This document shows positions 36,000 through 45,358 of a DNA stretch of 64,000 bases, one piece after another (within the stretch, counting starts at the first letter, position 1; the number at the start of each line of letters is the position of its first letter). The translations under genes were made by a program, and so were the position numbers. This DNA comes from Alcanivorax sp. (GTDB taxonomy: Bacteria > Pseudomonadota > Gammaproteobacteria > Pseudomonadales > Alcanivoracaceae), in the NCBI RefSeq assembly GCF_019431375.1, contig NZ_CP080267.1:1426001-1490000 (forward strand), read 5' to 3'. The notes under the pieces were generated by a model. The model ran no database searches. It saw only the letters and a program-made list of their open reading frames with translations, and had not been told where the DNA came from.

Positions 36000-37175
36000 A
36001 TGGAAACCGCGCGCCTCGGGCTTTTCAGACCCAAAGGCAGTCATGCAGAGCACAAGGTCTCTTTTTCCGAGCTGTTTTTTGATCTGGTCTTTGTTTATGC
36101 CATTACACAAAGTGCCCATTTGCTGATTGCCCATTTCACCCCTTACGGGGTACTCCAGGGCATGCTGGTCATTTTGGCGGTCTGGTGGGTCTGGGTATTT
36201 ACCACCTGGGTGACCAACTGGCTTGATCCGGAAACGGTGCCGGTTCGTCTCATGCTGTTCGCGCTGATGCTACTGGGCATGGGGCTTTCCATCTCGATAC
36301 CCGAGGCCTTTGGCAAGCATGGTCTACTCTTTGCCGTGTGTTACGTGACCATGCAGATTGGCCGGACGGTCTTTATCTGCATGTGCAGTCGCAAGCACCG
36401 CCCGGACCTGCACCGCGGCTTTATCCGCATGACGGTCTGGTTCGCCGTATCCGGCGTATTCTGGCTCATTGGCGCCTTCCAGGATGACACCCTTCGCACC
36501 CTTCTGTGGGGGCTGGCCATCGCCATTGAATACCTGTCCGCCTCCGTGTCTTTCGCCGTCCCGGGCCTGGGGCGCTCAGACAGCAAGGAATGGGACATTT
36601 CCGGTGCGCACATGGCAGAGCGCTGCGGGCTGCTGTTGATCATTGCGCTGGGCGAATCCCTGCTGGTGACGGGTAATACCTTTGCCGGGACTCAGTGGGA
36701 CAGCGCCACCATTACCGCTTTTGTCAGTGCCTTTGTGACCACCGTGGCCATGTGGTGGTTATATTTCAGCCTCAGCGCTGAACGTGCCAGCGATGTCATT
36801 TCCCACAGTGATAACAGTGGGCATCTGGGTCGTGTCATTTACACCTATGTGCACCTGCTCCTGATCATCGCCATTATCCTGGTTGCCGTCGCGGACGAGT
36901 TCGTTCTCGCTCACCCCCATGGGCACACCAGCATCGGCACCATGGTCGCCATGATTGGCGGTACGGCGCTCTATCTGATTGCCAACATCCTGTTCAAATG
37001 GCTGGTGTTCAACGGCCACCCGCTTTCCCATTACATTGGGCTGGGGCTTCTCGCCATTCTTTGTGTTGCCGCTTTCCATGTACCGCCTGTGGCGGTCGCA
37101 GTGGCCACCACCCTGATCCTGGTTCTGGTGGCCATTCAGGAAACCGTGGTGGTAATGCGCAAAAATAGTCACTAG
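36000..37175 (+). CDS. Low-temperature requirement protein LtrA family membrane protein
   Basis: A 391-residue protein with about ten membrane helices. The LtrA signature lies at the N-terminus (HKVSFSELFFDLVFVYAITQ), and AERCGLLLIIALGESLLVTG is also typical. The biochemical role of the family is unresolved. AGGAG lies 5 bp before the ATG at 36000; a GTG six bases earlier is less likely because it overlaps the ribosome site. A monocistronic gene between terminators. Confidence 0.88.
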   Translation: METARLGLFRPKGSHAEHKVSFSELFFDLVFVYAITQSAHLLIAHFTPYGVLQGMLVILAVWWVWVFTTWVTNWLDPETVPVRLMLFALMLLGMGLSISIPEAFGKHGLLFAVCYVTMQIGRTVFICMCSRKHRPDLHRGFIRMTVWFAVSGVFWLIGAFQDDTLRTLLWGLAIAIEYLSASVSFAVPGLGRSDSKEWDISGAHMAERCGLLLIIALGESLLVTGNTFAGTQWDSATITAFVSAFVTTVAMWWLYFSLSAERASDVISHSDNSGHLGRVIYTYVHLLLIIAIILVAVADEFVLAHPHGHTSIGTMVAMIGGTALYLIANILFKWLVFNGHPLSHYIGLGLLAILCVAAFHVPPVAVAVATTLILVLVAIQETVVVMRKNSH

Positions 37176-37282
37176 AAACGTTTCATTTTTGTTTCTGTTG
37201 GCCCGCAGGGCCTGAAATGTTTATTCGGGGGCCACTTTGGCCCCTGCTATCCTGATGGAGACTGACTATATTTTGGACAACC

Positions 37283-38392
37283 GTGTCGCTGTCGCACGGT
37301 GCTAACAACAATGACAAGGGGGCACTGCCCCATTCTTTCCCCATGACTGATGCCCCTCCCATTTACTCGCTGCTGCCTGTCAACGTCGCTCTTCTCAGGC
37401 ATTTGTCCCTGAACCTGCCAGCCATGGGGCTGGATCTGGACAGCCTGCTGCTACGAGAGGGGTACCGGGCCGACACCTTGCTGGAAGAGCAAAAAGACGT
37501 GCCCGCCCTGGTGCTGGAAAAACTGCTCGGACATTGCCTGGATGAAACCGGTGATGAACTGTTCGGTTTCCATCTTGGCCAGAGAGTCAAACCGGAGGGG
37601 TTTGGCGTGGTCGGCTACATTCGCCAGGCCTGCCAGAATCTTCAGAATTTCATACTTGTCTGTATTCGTTACGAGCATCTCATTAGCGGTCTGGGAAAAA
37701 CCCGACTTCTGCAAGAGCCGGGGCGCAGCCTGTGGTGCTGGTCCGCCAACACCCTGAATCCCACCTTCCAGCGACATGCCACGGAATTCATGCTCGCTGT
37801 ACTGCATAGCACCAAGGCATTGCTCAAACCCACCGACTACCCATGGCTGCTTGAGGTTCAATTCGAACATGATGCCCCATCCACACAGGGAGCGAGAGAA
37901 GAAATCGAATCATATTTCGGCTGCCGGGTTCGCTATAACCAGAACCAGAATGCCCTGGCTCTCGACCCCAGAGCCTTGACGCACCCCTTCAGCAGCGCCG
38001 ACCCCGATCTGATGCATTCCCTGGAGCGGCATGCCCAGTCACTGGAAGCCGCACAGGTCGATAAGGGTTTTTACTACGTCGCCTATCAGACGATGAAGTC
38101 GTTGCTCCTGTCGAAACGCGCTTCCAAGCAGAACCTGGCGCAAGCGCTCGGTATCAGCAGCCGCCATCTGCACCGGCAACTGGCCAGAGAACACATCAAC
38201 TACCGCACCTTGCACGACCAGGTTCTTCTTACCCAGGCGATTGATGCGCTGTCAGAAAGCAATCGAACCATCGAAGACATCGCCCTAGCACTGGGCTACA
38301 CCGAAAGCCAGTCATTCATTCGCTGGTTCAAGAAACAGACAGGACAAACGCCCAGCCGCTACCGGGAAAGCACCCTGTCGCAACCCCGCTGA
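37283..38392 (+). CDS. AraC-family transcriptional regulator (large, with N-terminal ligand domain)
   Basis: A 369-residue protein from a GTG, or 349 residues from ATG 37343; neither has a convincing ribosome site, and a GGGGC-ACT-GCCCC hairpin lies between them. Residues about 30-200 form the arabinose-binding-like domain found in OruR/ArgR-type AraC proteins; the double HTH is at the C-terminus (ASKQNLAQALGISSRHLHRQL and TIEDIALALGYTESQSFIRWFKKQTGQTPSRYR). It precedes an SDR and an esterase on the same strand and may control them. Confidence 0.9.
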   Translation: MSLSHGANNNDKGALPHSFPMTDAPPIYSLLPVNVALLRHLSLNLPAMGLDLDSLLLREGYRADTLLEEQKDVPALVLEKLLGHCLDETGDELFGFHLGQRVKPEGFGVVGYIRQACQNLQNFILVCIRYEHLISGLGKTRLLQEPGRSLWCWSANTLNPTFQRHATEFMLAVLHSTKALLKPTDYPWLLEVQFEHDAPSTQGAREEIESYFGCRVRYNQNQNALALDPRALTHPFSSADPDLMHSLERHAQSLEAAQVDKGFYYVAYQTMKSLLLSKRASKQNLAQALGISSRHLHRQLAREHINYRTLHDQVLLTQAIDALSESNRTIEDIALALGYTESQSFIRWFKKQTGQTPSRYRESTLSQPR

Positions 38393-38414
38393 CGTCAACT
38401 CATTAGGACAATTT

Positions 38415-39227
38415 ATGGATTGGAACAATCACACTGCATTGATCACTGGAGGTGGCAGCGGCATCGGTAAGGAAATCACCCGGCTCATGGTCGAGCGTGG
38501 TGCCCATGTCATCGTGGCGACCCTGTTGCCACAGGAAATTAGCGAACTGGAACAGGACTTGCCAACCGGTCCGGGCAAACTGACCGGCATTGCCGTTGAT
38601 TTAACCGCCGACGGCGCGGTGGAAGGCTTGATGCAGACGCTGCAAGAAAGGTCATTCTTCCCCGACATTCTGGTAAATAATGCCGGATCCGGCCTCTTGG
38701 GTAATCACAAGGATCTGGATACCCGCAAAGTGCGCAATGTATTGGATCTCAATATCCAGGCACTCACCGAACTGTGCAGCGTGTTTTCCCGCTCACTGAT
38801 CGCCCGTCAGCAACCGGGACATATTCTCAACGTGGCCTCCATTGGTGCCTTTGTTCCCGTTCCACAACTGGCCGCCTATACCGCCAGCAAACAGTATGTC
38901 CTGGCCTTTACCCACGCCCTCGCCCACGAGCTCGCTCCACACAACATCCATGTAGGCGCACTTTGCCCGGGCATTACCCGCACGAAAATTTACAACACCA
39001 TGGGGCTCACGACGGAAAACCAGACCAAGGGCTCTATCAGCGATCGTATTGATGCCTTTGCCATGGACGCTGACAGGGTCGCCCTCTGTGCCATTCATGC
39101 TATTGAAAAGAAAAAACGACAGGCCCTGCCTGGCATTAACCGCATGGTTACATTTTTTCGCATTCTCCCTCCCCGCTTTACCTCCTGGATCCTATACAAA
39201 TTCAATGAGGGACGGAGCGTGAGTTAA
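38415..39227 (+). CDS. Short-chain dehydrogenase/reductase
   Basis: A 270-residue classical SDR. The cofactor motif is TGGGSGIGKEI, NNAGSG follows, and the catalytic Tyr and Lys are in AAYTASKQYVL. The C-terminal extension (FFRILPPRFTSWILYKFNEG) is amphipathic and may touch a membrane. A substrate cannot be predicted. AGGA is 6 bp upstream. It lies 22 bp after the AraC gene and 46 bp before the lipoprotein esterase, so an operon is likely. Confidence 0.9.
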   Translation: MDWNNHTALITGGGSGIGKEITRLMVERGAHVIVATLLPQEISELEQDLPTGPGKLTGIAVDLTADGAVEGLMQTLQERSFFPDILVNNAGSGLLGNHKDLDTRKVRNVLDLNIQALTELCSVFSRSLIARQQPGHILNVASIGAFVPVPQLAAYTASKQYVLAFTHALAHELAPHNIHVGALCPGITRTKIYNTMGLTTENQTKGSISDRIDAFAMDADRVALCAIHAIEKKKRQALPGINRMVTFFRILPPRFTSWILYKFNEGRSVS

Positions 39228-39273
39228 GGAGCCTCAGGGTCTAACCGACATTCAAGCAAAAAGGATAATAATC

Positions 39274-41535
39274 ATGAGTTACCCGAAAGGATTCACACTC
39301 CTCACAGCGTTTTTGCTGACAGCAGGTTGTGGCGGTGGTGGCAGCAGCTCACCGCCTGCCCCCACGGCGAGCAACACGCCGGATACTCCACCAGCCAGTG
39401 AAATACCAAGCCCCACACAGCCCGTGGCACCGCTGTCCTGTGAGCGGGACAGCTGGGTGGCAGGCACCGTGGAACTCTGCGACGGTGCCCTGATTTACCG
39501 TGACTATATCTACGATGATTACGGTGCCGATACCGGCTTGATCGGCATTTCTCCCAGCAACGGCATTGATCTGGTCAACCTGCTGAGCCGCGCAGGCGGG
39601 TTCGGTAACCCTCAAGCGACCACACCCGGGCTGCTCTCCCCTACAGCAGGCGACCAACGTTACCCAAGCGGACTGGAAAATACGGCGGACCTGGCCAAAT
39701 TGACGCTCAAGCTGGATGGCGATGCACTCAACGTTACCTTCGAGCTCAATACCCTTTATGGCAGCGACGATGCCATCGCGCTACTGGCCATGGATACGGA
39801 TAACGACCGCGCCACCGGCGGCGGCGACTGGGACAACCTGGGTATTCGCAGTGATGGCTGGGATACGCTCTATCGTTTCGAACAGGGTGATCCGGTCAAC
39901 AACACCCTGTCGGGCAGCATTCCTGTGCCTGACAGCCCCACCTGGCGACTTCAGGCGGTGGTTGCCCAGGCCAACGGCACGGTCATGAATGTGGCCTTCC
40001 GCGGCCCCCACGAATTGGCCCGTGCCGGTGCGCTACCAGAACAGATCCTCCCGGATGGCGGGAACTTCTGGGAAGACATCCAGGCCAGGGTCCTGGCGAA
40101 TGGCGATATTTCCGAATTTGGCCACACCGTGGAACGGGCCGACTTGGAGAATCGCGTCAATCAACCCCCGGCTGACGTCAAAGGTTTCCAGCAACGGGTC
40201 TATACCTCCGAGTACACGCTTCCCCCCGGTGAAGGCGTATCCATGCACGGCATTCCCGGCCGTCACGGAGATACCAATATTCCCTGTGAGCAGTACTTCC
40301 ACTATCTGGGGCGTTATCAACCCTACGGTTTCTATGTGCCGGAGGGAGAGGGACCCTACGGCCTGCAGATGGTCCTGCATGGTTGTGAGGCTAATCATGC
40401 GAGTCAGATCAATCAGCCAAACTTCCAGACCGCCTTTGCCGAAGATCAGAATCGCATCCTGGCTGCCCCGCTTGGCCGAGGCCCGCGCGGCTTCTTTTCT
40501 GATATTTCGGAAAGAGATGTGCGCGACGTACAGAAAGACGTGGAACGTCATTATCCCATTGATACCACCAAGCGAGTGATCAGTGGCTATTCCATGGGCG
40601 GCTATGGAGCCATGCGACTGGCATCGCTCTATCCCCAGGATTACGCTGCCGGCGTCAACTGGGTCGGTTTTACCGGCAGCGTGCTAAACCTGCCGTTGAC
40701 CCATGAACTGATCAACGACGGCGCGATTCCCGTGGTTGGCAGTCTCCTCGACAGCCTGGTCAACGACATTCCCATCGTCGGCGATATTGTCAGTCTCGAG
40801 GACCAACTGACACTGGCGTTGACCCCGATCCACGAAGCACAGGAAGCGTCAACCATCGGCGCTGTGGATAATGTCTATGATTACGTGGGAAATCTGCAGC
40901 ACATCCCCTTCGCCCATGTGTATGGCGGCGCCGATGAAATCGTGCATGTCACCACCGCGCTGGGGCTGGAAGAGCAGCTCTTGAAAGGCGAGATGCCCTA
41001 TCAGTTCTACCTCCACCCCGTCGCCGAACACCTGACATATATCCTGATCGATCAGTGGAGCAAGGAAGCCCGGTACATTACTGATCGTTCCCTGCAGGGT
41101 AACCCGGCCACCGTGCGTTACCGCTTTGAACCCGCGAACTTCTACCCGGAATATGGCATTCGGCATGATCGCGCCTACTGGCTCATGGACCTAGCCGGGA
41201 GAAGCCAGGAAGCCGTGCAAGTGGATCTCACTAGCCATGCCTGCGGCATACAGCAGTTTGACGTGGAGAAAGTCGTGCTGGAAGGCGGCACCGAAGTGCT
41301 GCCCTGGGTAGGCAGCCATCGAGGGCTGAGCCCAACCGAATCCCTACCCGCCAACCCCGTTCTGACCGGATCATTGGAGAATCTTCACCAGGGCACGCTG
41401 GATGTGACTGCCACCTGCCTGTCCGGGCAATTCGAATACGAACTCACCTCCGATGGTCCCGCCACACTCTGGCTGAGTGACGGGCGCTCCATCAGCCTGA
41501 CCACGGGCACCAATCAGGGCATTGTCGCTCACTGA
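39274..41535 (+). CDS. Outer-membrane lipoprotein with alpha/beta-hydrolase domain (putative esterase)
   Basis: A 753-residue protein with a lipoprotein signal (LLTAFLLTAGC, Cys19) and a Ser/Pro/Thr linker. Residues about 60-300 form a beta-rich domain resembling the glucodextranase C-terminal/DOMON-like fold (LALMDTDNDRATGGGDWDNLG type). Residues about 340-600 form an alpha/beta hydrolase with nucleophile Ser440 in GYSMGG and a probable catalytic His in HPVAEHLTY. A C-terminal beta domain follows. It may hydrolyse esters or polymers at the cell surface, as inference. AAGGA is 8 bp upstream. Confidence 0.82.
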   Translation: MSYPKGFTLLTAFLLTAGCGGGGSSSPPAPTASNTPDTPPASEIPSPTQPVAPLSCERDSWVAGTVELCDGALIYRDYIYDDYGADTGLIGISPSNGIDLVNLLSRAGGFGNPQATTPGLLSPTAGDQRYPSGLENTADLAKLTLKLDGDALNVTFELNTLYGSDDAIALLAMDTDNDRATGGGDWDNLGIRSDGWDTLYRFEQGDPVNNTLSGSIPVPDSPTWRLQAVVAQANGTVMNVAFRGPHELARAGALPEQILPDGGNFWEDIQARVLANGDISEFGHTVERADLENRVNQPPADVKGFQQRVYTSEYTLPPGEGVSMHGIPGRHGDTNIPCEQYFHYLGRYQPYGFYVPEGEGPYGLQMVLHGCEANHASQINQPNFQTAFAEDQNRILAAPLGRGPRGFFSDISERDVRDVQKDVERHYPIDTTKRVISGYSMGGYGAMRLASLYPQDYAAGVNWVGFTGSVLNLPLTHELINDGAIPVVGSLLDSLVNDIPIVGDIVSLEDQLTLALTPIHEAQEASTIGAVDNVYDYVGNLQHIPFAHVYGGADEIVHVTTALGLEEQLLKGEMPYQFYLHPVAEHLTYILIDQWSKEARYITDRSLQGNPATVRYRFEPANFYPEYGIRHDRAYWLMDLAGRSQEAVQVDLTSHACGIQQFDVEKVVLEGGTEVLPWVGSHRGLSPTESLPANPVLTGSLENLHQGTLDVTATCLSGQFEYELTSDGPATLWLSDGRSISLTTGTNQGIVAH

Positions 41536-41543
41536 TCCATCTA

Positions 41544-41570
41544 CCAGCGTCTCGCATTGCGAGGCGCTGG
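41544..41570. terminator. Strong dyad after the esterase gene
   Basis: CCAGCGTCTCGC-ATT-GCGAGGCGCTGG is a 12-bp stem 8 bp after the stop. It lacks a T run, but its position fits a transcription end before mutS. Confidence 0.55.
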
Positions 41571-41732
41571 CACAGGTTCCATCCTGGAATGCGACGGCGA
41601 TACACCATTTTTTTCCGCCTTCTGACCGCTTGGCATGGCTAATGTCGAGCAGCCATTCAACCCATGATTCCTTGTCCCGTTCCCTATATCATGCCCTCTT
41701 TCATCTGAGTCATAGATACCCCCGGAGGAAGC

Positions 41733-44303
41733 GTGAGCGCGGACCTGAGCCAACATACGCCAATGATGCAGCAATACCTGGCGATCAAGGCCGAACACCC
41801 GGATCAGCTGGTGTTCTACCGCATGGGGGATTTCTACGAGCTGTTTTTCGGTGATGCCCAGAAGGCCGCACGGCTGCTGGACATTACCCTGACCCAGCGC
41901 GGACAGAGTGCCGGCAAGCCGATTCCCATGGCAGGAATTCCCTACCATGCCGCTGAGAACTATCTGGCGCGGCTGGTGAAGCTGGGTGAGTCCGTGGCCA
42001 TTGCCGAACAGATTGGCGACCCGGCGCTGGCCAAGGGGCCGGTGGAACGCAAGGTGGTGCGCATTGTGACGCCCGGCACGGTCAGCGACGAAGCGCTGCT
42101 GGAAGAACGTCGTGACAATCTGCTGTGCGCTGTTTATGAAGACAAGAACCAGTATGGCTGCGCCAGCCTGGATGTGGCCGCCGGCCGTTTTGTGGTGACC
42201 CAGGTGGAAGGCAGCGAACAACTGCAGGCGCTGCTGGAGCGCTGGTCGCCCGCTGAACTCCTTTACAGTGAAGACAAGGCGTTGCCCGGACGCTGGGCGG
42301 ACAAGGCGGGCAGCCGCCGGCGTCCTGACTGGGAGTTCGACGAGGAATCCGCCCGCCGCCAATTGTGCCAGCAGTTTCAGGTACAGGATCTGGCCGGCTT
42401 TGGCGAACCGACTCCGGTGGCCGTGGCCGCCGCGGGCGCCCTGCTCGGTTATGCCAAGGAAACCCAGCGCGGTGAATTGCCCCATGTGACGGGGCTGGTG
42501 GTGGAAAGCTTCGATGACACCGTGGCCATGGATGCCGCTACCCGTCGCAACCTTGAATTGACCGAAACCCTGGATGGCCAGGAGCAGCACACTCTGGCCT
42601 GGGTGCTGGACAGCACCAAGACCGCCATGGGCGCCCGCCAGCTCAAGCGCTGGGTGCACCAGCCCCTGCGCAACCGCACCACACTGACCCAGCGCCAGGA
42701 CCAGATCGAAGCGTTGCGCCAAAGCTGGTGTTTCGAGTCGACCCGCGATGTGCTCAACGACATCGGCGACATGGAACGGATTCTCGGCCGGGTGGCCCTG
42801 CGCTCGGCCCGCCCCCGGGATCTCACCCGGCTGCATGCCAGCCTGAAGGCCATGCCGGCCCTGATCGGCACTCTGCCCGCCGCCGATGCCTTTTATGAAC
42901 TGATCGAACGCATCGGCCAGTTTCCGGAACAGGTAGCACTTCTCGGCCAGGCCGTCATCGAGAATCCGCCCATGCTGATTCGCGATGGCGGGGTGATTGC
43001 CCCCGGTTACAGCGACGAACTGGATGAGCTGCGTTCCATCAGCGAGAACGCCGGCCAGGTACTGGTGGATATCGAAACCCGCGAACGCGAGCGTACCGGG
43101 TTTTCTACCCTGCGGGTGAAGTACAACAAGGTCCACGGCTACTACATCGAACTGTCTCGCCGGGAAGCGGACGATGCGCCGGTGGATTACCAGCGCCGCC
43201 AGACCCTCAAGAATGCCGAGCGTTTCATTACGCCGGAGCTGAAGGAATTCGAGGACAAGGCCCTGTCTGCCTCCAGCAAGGCACTGACGCTGGAGAAACG
43301 GCTCTACGAAGAGCTGCTGGAAAAGGTGGCTGCCGACCTGCACCCGCTGCAGCGCTGCGCCGCTGCCGTGGCCGAGCTGGATGTGCTGGCCGCCCTGGCC
43401 GAGCGCGCCGAGGCGCTGAACTGGGTGCGCCCGCAACTAGTGGACGAAGAAGCCATCATCGAGATCGTCGATGGCCGCCACCCGGTGGTGGAGCAGGTGC
43501 TGGACGATGCCTTCGTGCCCAACAGCCTGCACCTGGACGACGCCCGCCGTATGGTGATCATCACCGGCCCGAACATGGGTGGTAAGTCCACCTATATGCG
43601 CCAGACCGCGCTGATCGCCCTGCTGGCTCACCTGGGTAGCTGCGTGCCCGCGGCCAGCGCCCGCATCGGCAGCCTGGACCGGATCTTTACCCGCATCGGC
43701 TCCTCCGATGATCTGGCCGGTGGCCGCTCCACCTTTATGGTGGAAATGTCGGAAACCGCCAACATTCTCAACAACGCCACCGCCCACAGCCTGGTGTTGA
43801 TGGACGAGATCGGCCGCGGCACCAGCACCTTCGACGGCCTGAGCCTGGCCTGGGCGGCGGCGGAACATCTGGCCCGCAACCTGAAAGCCTTTACCCTGTT
43901 CGCCACCCACTACTTCGAGCTGACCCAGCTGCCGCAGCAACTGCCTGGCATCTACAACGCCCACCTGACCGCCAGCGAGCACGACAATCGCATCGTCTTC
44001 CTGCACCGGGTGCAGGAAGGACCGGCCAGCCGCAGTTACGGGCTACAGGTGGCGCAGCTGGCCGGGGTGCCCCAGAGCGTGATCCATCAGGCCGGGGAGA
44101 AACTCCGCGAGCTGGAGGCGGGCAAGCCGCTGGCAGCCGCAGAGGCACCGGCCCCGGCAGCCACACCGTCCCCCGCACCGGCCCAGGCCAGCCTGTTTGC
44201 CGAGCCCAGTGCGGCGGAGCAGGCACTGGCCGAGCTGGACCCGGACGACCTGACCCCGAAGCAGGCCCTGGAGGCGCTCTACAAGCTGAAGGGGCTGGTT
44301 TAA
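41733..44303 (+). CDS. mutS: DNA mismatch repair protein MutS
   Basis: An 856-residue mismatch sensor. The mismatch-wedge Phe-x-Glu is in RMGDFYELFF near the N-terminus; the ATPase has GPNMGGKSTYMRQ (Walker A) and DEIGRGTSTFDGL (Walker B). An Ala/Pro-rich linker (AEAPAPAATPSPAPAQ) precedes the C-terminal tetramerisation segment LDPDDLTPKQALEALYKLKGLV. It starts at GTG after GGAGG. It lies upstream of fdxA as in pseudomonads. Confidence 0.97.
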   Translation: MSADLSQHTPMMQQYLAIKAEHPDQLVFYRMGDFYELFFGDAQKAARLLDITLTQRGQSAGKPIPMAGIPYHAAENYLARLVKLGESVAIAEQIGDPALAKGPVERKVVRIVTPGTVSDEALLEERRDNLLCAVYEDKNQYGCASLDVAAGRFVVTQVEGSEQLQALLERWSPAELLYSEDKALPGRWADKAGSRRRPDWEFDEESARRQLCQQFQVQDLAGFGEPTPVAVAAAGALLGYAKETQRGELPHVTGLVVESFDDTVAMDAATRRNLELTETLDGQEQHTLAWVLDSTKTAMGARQLKRWVHQPLRNRTTLTQRQDQIEALRQSWCFESTRDVLNDIGDMERILGRVALRSARPRDLTRLHASLKAMPALIGTLPAADAFYELIERIGQFPEQVALLGQAVIENPPMLIRDGGVIAPGYSDELDELRSISENAGQVLVDIETRERERTGFSTLRVKYNKVHGYYIELSRREADDAPVDYQRRQTLKNAERFITPELKEFEDKALSASSKALTLEKRLYEELLEKVAADLHPLQRCAAAVAELDVLAALAERAEALNWVRPQLVDEEAIIEIVDGRHPVVEQVLDDAFVPNSLHLDDARRMVIITGPNMGGKSTYMRQTALIALLAHLGSCVPAASARIGSLDRIFTRIGSSDDLAGGRSTFMVEMSETANILNNATAHSLVLMDEIGRGTSTFDGLSLAWAAAEHLARNLKAFTLFATHYFELTQLPQQLPGIYNAHLTASEHDNRIVFLHRVQEGPASRSYGLQVAQLAGVPQSVIHQAGEKLRELEAGKPLAAAEAPAPAATPSPAPAQASLFAEPSAAEQALAELDPDDLTPKQALEALYKLKGLV

Positions 44304-44390
44304 TCAGCCCTGCTGTGGGAACGCCGGCCAGTTAGAAGCCCGAATCCGGGAATCATGGCCAACTGGCTGGCTCCCACGGCCCCCACGCCC

Positions 44391-44476
44391 CACCGTTGGA
44401 GCCTTGCTCGCAAGGCGAAAGCACTGATTTTAGCGTCTCCCGACACCTTCGCTTTGCAAGCAAAGCGCCAACGGTG
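44391..44476. repeat. REP pair in inverted orientation (BIME-like)
   Basis: CACCGTTGGAGCCTTGCTCG and its inverse ending GCGCCAACGGTG flank about 30 bp. The rest of the 356-bp gap between mutS and fdxA contains a weak promoter-like AT stretch near 44510-44640 and no gene. Confidence 0.65.
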
Positions 44477-44659
44477 CCGTGCAGATAACGATCTTGTCTT
44501 CTCCGGCCACTGTGAGTTATTACCTTATATCAAGGCTTTGTTTGCCTGCCCTTGGTCATGTCGCTAGACTAGCGCCACCCCAAGCGAGACAGGCCCTACA
44601 CTGCTATAATCTGCAGGCTGGCGCTGTACAAAGATCAAGACACCTGGCGAGGACAGGCT

Positions 44660-44995
44660 ATGACGTTCGTAGTAGGTGAGAACTGCATTAACTGCAAGCA
44701 CACCGATTGTGTAGAAGTATGCCCGGTAGACTGTTTCTACGAAGGCCCCAATTTCCTGGTTATCCACCCGGACGAGTGCATCGACTGTGCATTGTGTGAG
44801 CCGGAGTGCCCGGTTAACGCCATTTTCTCCGAGGATGAGTTGCCGGAAGGTGAGCAGGAATTCCTGGAAATCAATGCGGAACTGGCCGAGAAGTGGCCGA
44901 ACATTACCGAAATGAAAGATGCACCGGACGACGCGGAAGAGTGGGACGGTGTGCCCAACAAGCGCGAGAAGCTGGTTCGTGAGTGGGAAGGCTAA
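44660..44995 (+). CDS. fdxA: 7Fe ferredoxin FdxA
   Basis: A 111-residue ferredoxin with one [3Fe-4S] and one [4Fe-4S] cluster. Cysteines are in ENCINCKHTDCVEVCPVDC and DECIDCALCEPECPVNAI, and the C-terminal extension is typical of the Azotobacter-type FdI/FdxA (acidic, ending REKLVREWEG). Its partner enzymes are unknown. It is followed by a shared terminator that also ends the convergent sRNA. Confidence 0.96.
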   Translation: MTFVVGENCINCKHTDCVEVCPVDCFYEGPNFLVIHPDECIDCALCEPECPVNAIFSEDELPEGEQEFLEINAELAEKWPNITEMKDAPDDAEEWDGVPNKREKLVREWEG

Positions 44996-45051
44996 GGCCT
45001 TCCCGGCGGACCCGGTAAGCCTGCCAGCCAGGCATTACCTTTTCGCAGACA

Positions 45052-45084
45052 AAGAAAAAGGGCGGCATCCTGCCGCCCTTTTTT
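45052..45084. terminator. Bidirectional terminator shared by fdxA and the sRNA
   Basis: GGGCGGC-ATCCT-GCCGCCC is followed by TTTTTT on the plus strand (fdxA). On the minus strand the same stem is followed by TTTTTCTTT, and its loop becomes AGGAT, which adds a GGA motif to the sRNA. Confidence 0.92.
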
Positions 45085-45180
45085 GCGTCGAGTCATCCTG
45101 ACCCTTTTGCGCTCACCGCAACTTCCTTGTGTGCTGTCCTTGCTTATCCCTGTGCCCATATCCCTGAACACGAATCCACT
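45052..45180 (-). ncRNA. rsmZ: RsmZ-type CsrA-sequestering sRNA
   Basis: The minus strand has seven GGA motifs in about 125 bases (near 45176, 45162, 45148, 45138, 45125, 45097 and 45069), several in the CsrA consensus context: ACAAGGAAGT, TCAGGGATAT, ACAGGGATAA, GTCAGGATGAC (a loop) and one in the terminator loop. The order mutS-fdxA-sRNA is that of rsmZ in Pseudomonas, where it lies next to fdxA. A perfect GacA box is at 45341. The 5' end is uncertain: TATAGT at 45183-45178 suggests a start near 45171, TATAGAT near 45279 a longer RNA starting near 45269. Confidence 0.85.
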
Positions 45181-45340
45181 ATATCAACGGCTTTCGGCCG
45201 TTTGGGTAAAATAAATATTAAAACTCTGCCTGAAAACCACCCGCCAAAAATAAAAGCCATTTGAATCAAAAGCTTATCTATAAACCCCAGCTTAAAAGTA
45301 GCCAAAATCAACAGAAAGAGACTGCTTTTTCCTACAGCCG

Positions 45341-45358
45341 TGTAAGAGATCTCTTACA
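45341..45358. promoter_or_regulatory. GacA upstream activating sequence
   Basis: TGTAAG-AGATCT-CTTACA matches the consensus TGTAAGN6CTTACA of GacA-regulated rsm genes exactly and is fully palindromic. It lies upstream of the minus-strand sRNA with an AT-rich linker (45190-45340). Because it is symmetric it could also act on the plus strand. Confidence 0.88.

Noticed and set aside
36341..36643. A 100-codon minus-strand frame within ltrA
   Set aside because: Antisense to a well-supported membrane protein gene.
41541..43436. A 631-codon minus-strand frame
   Set aside because: Antisense shadow of mutS, produced by codon bias in a GC-rich gene.
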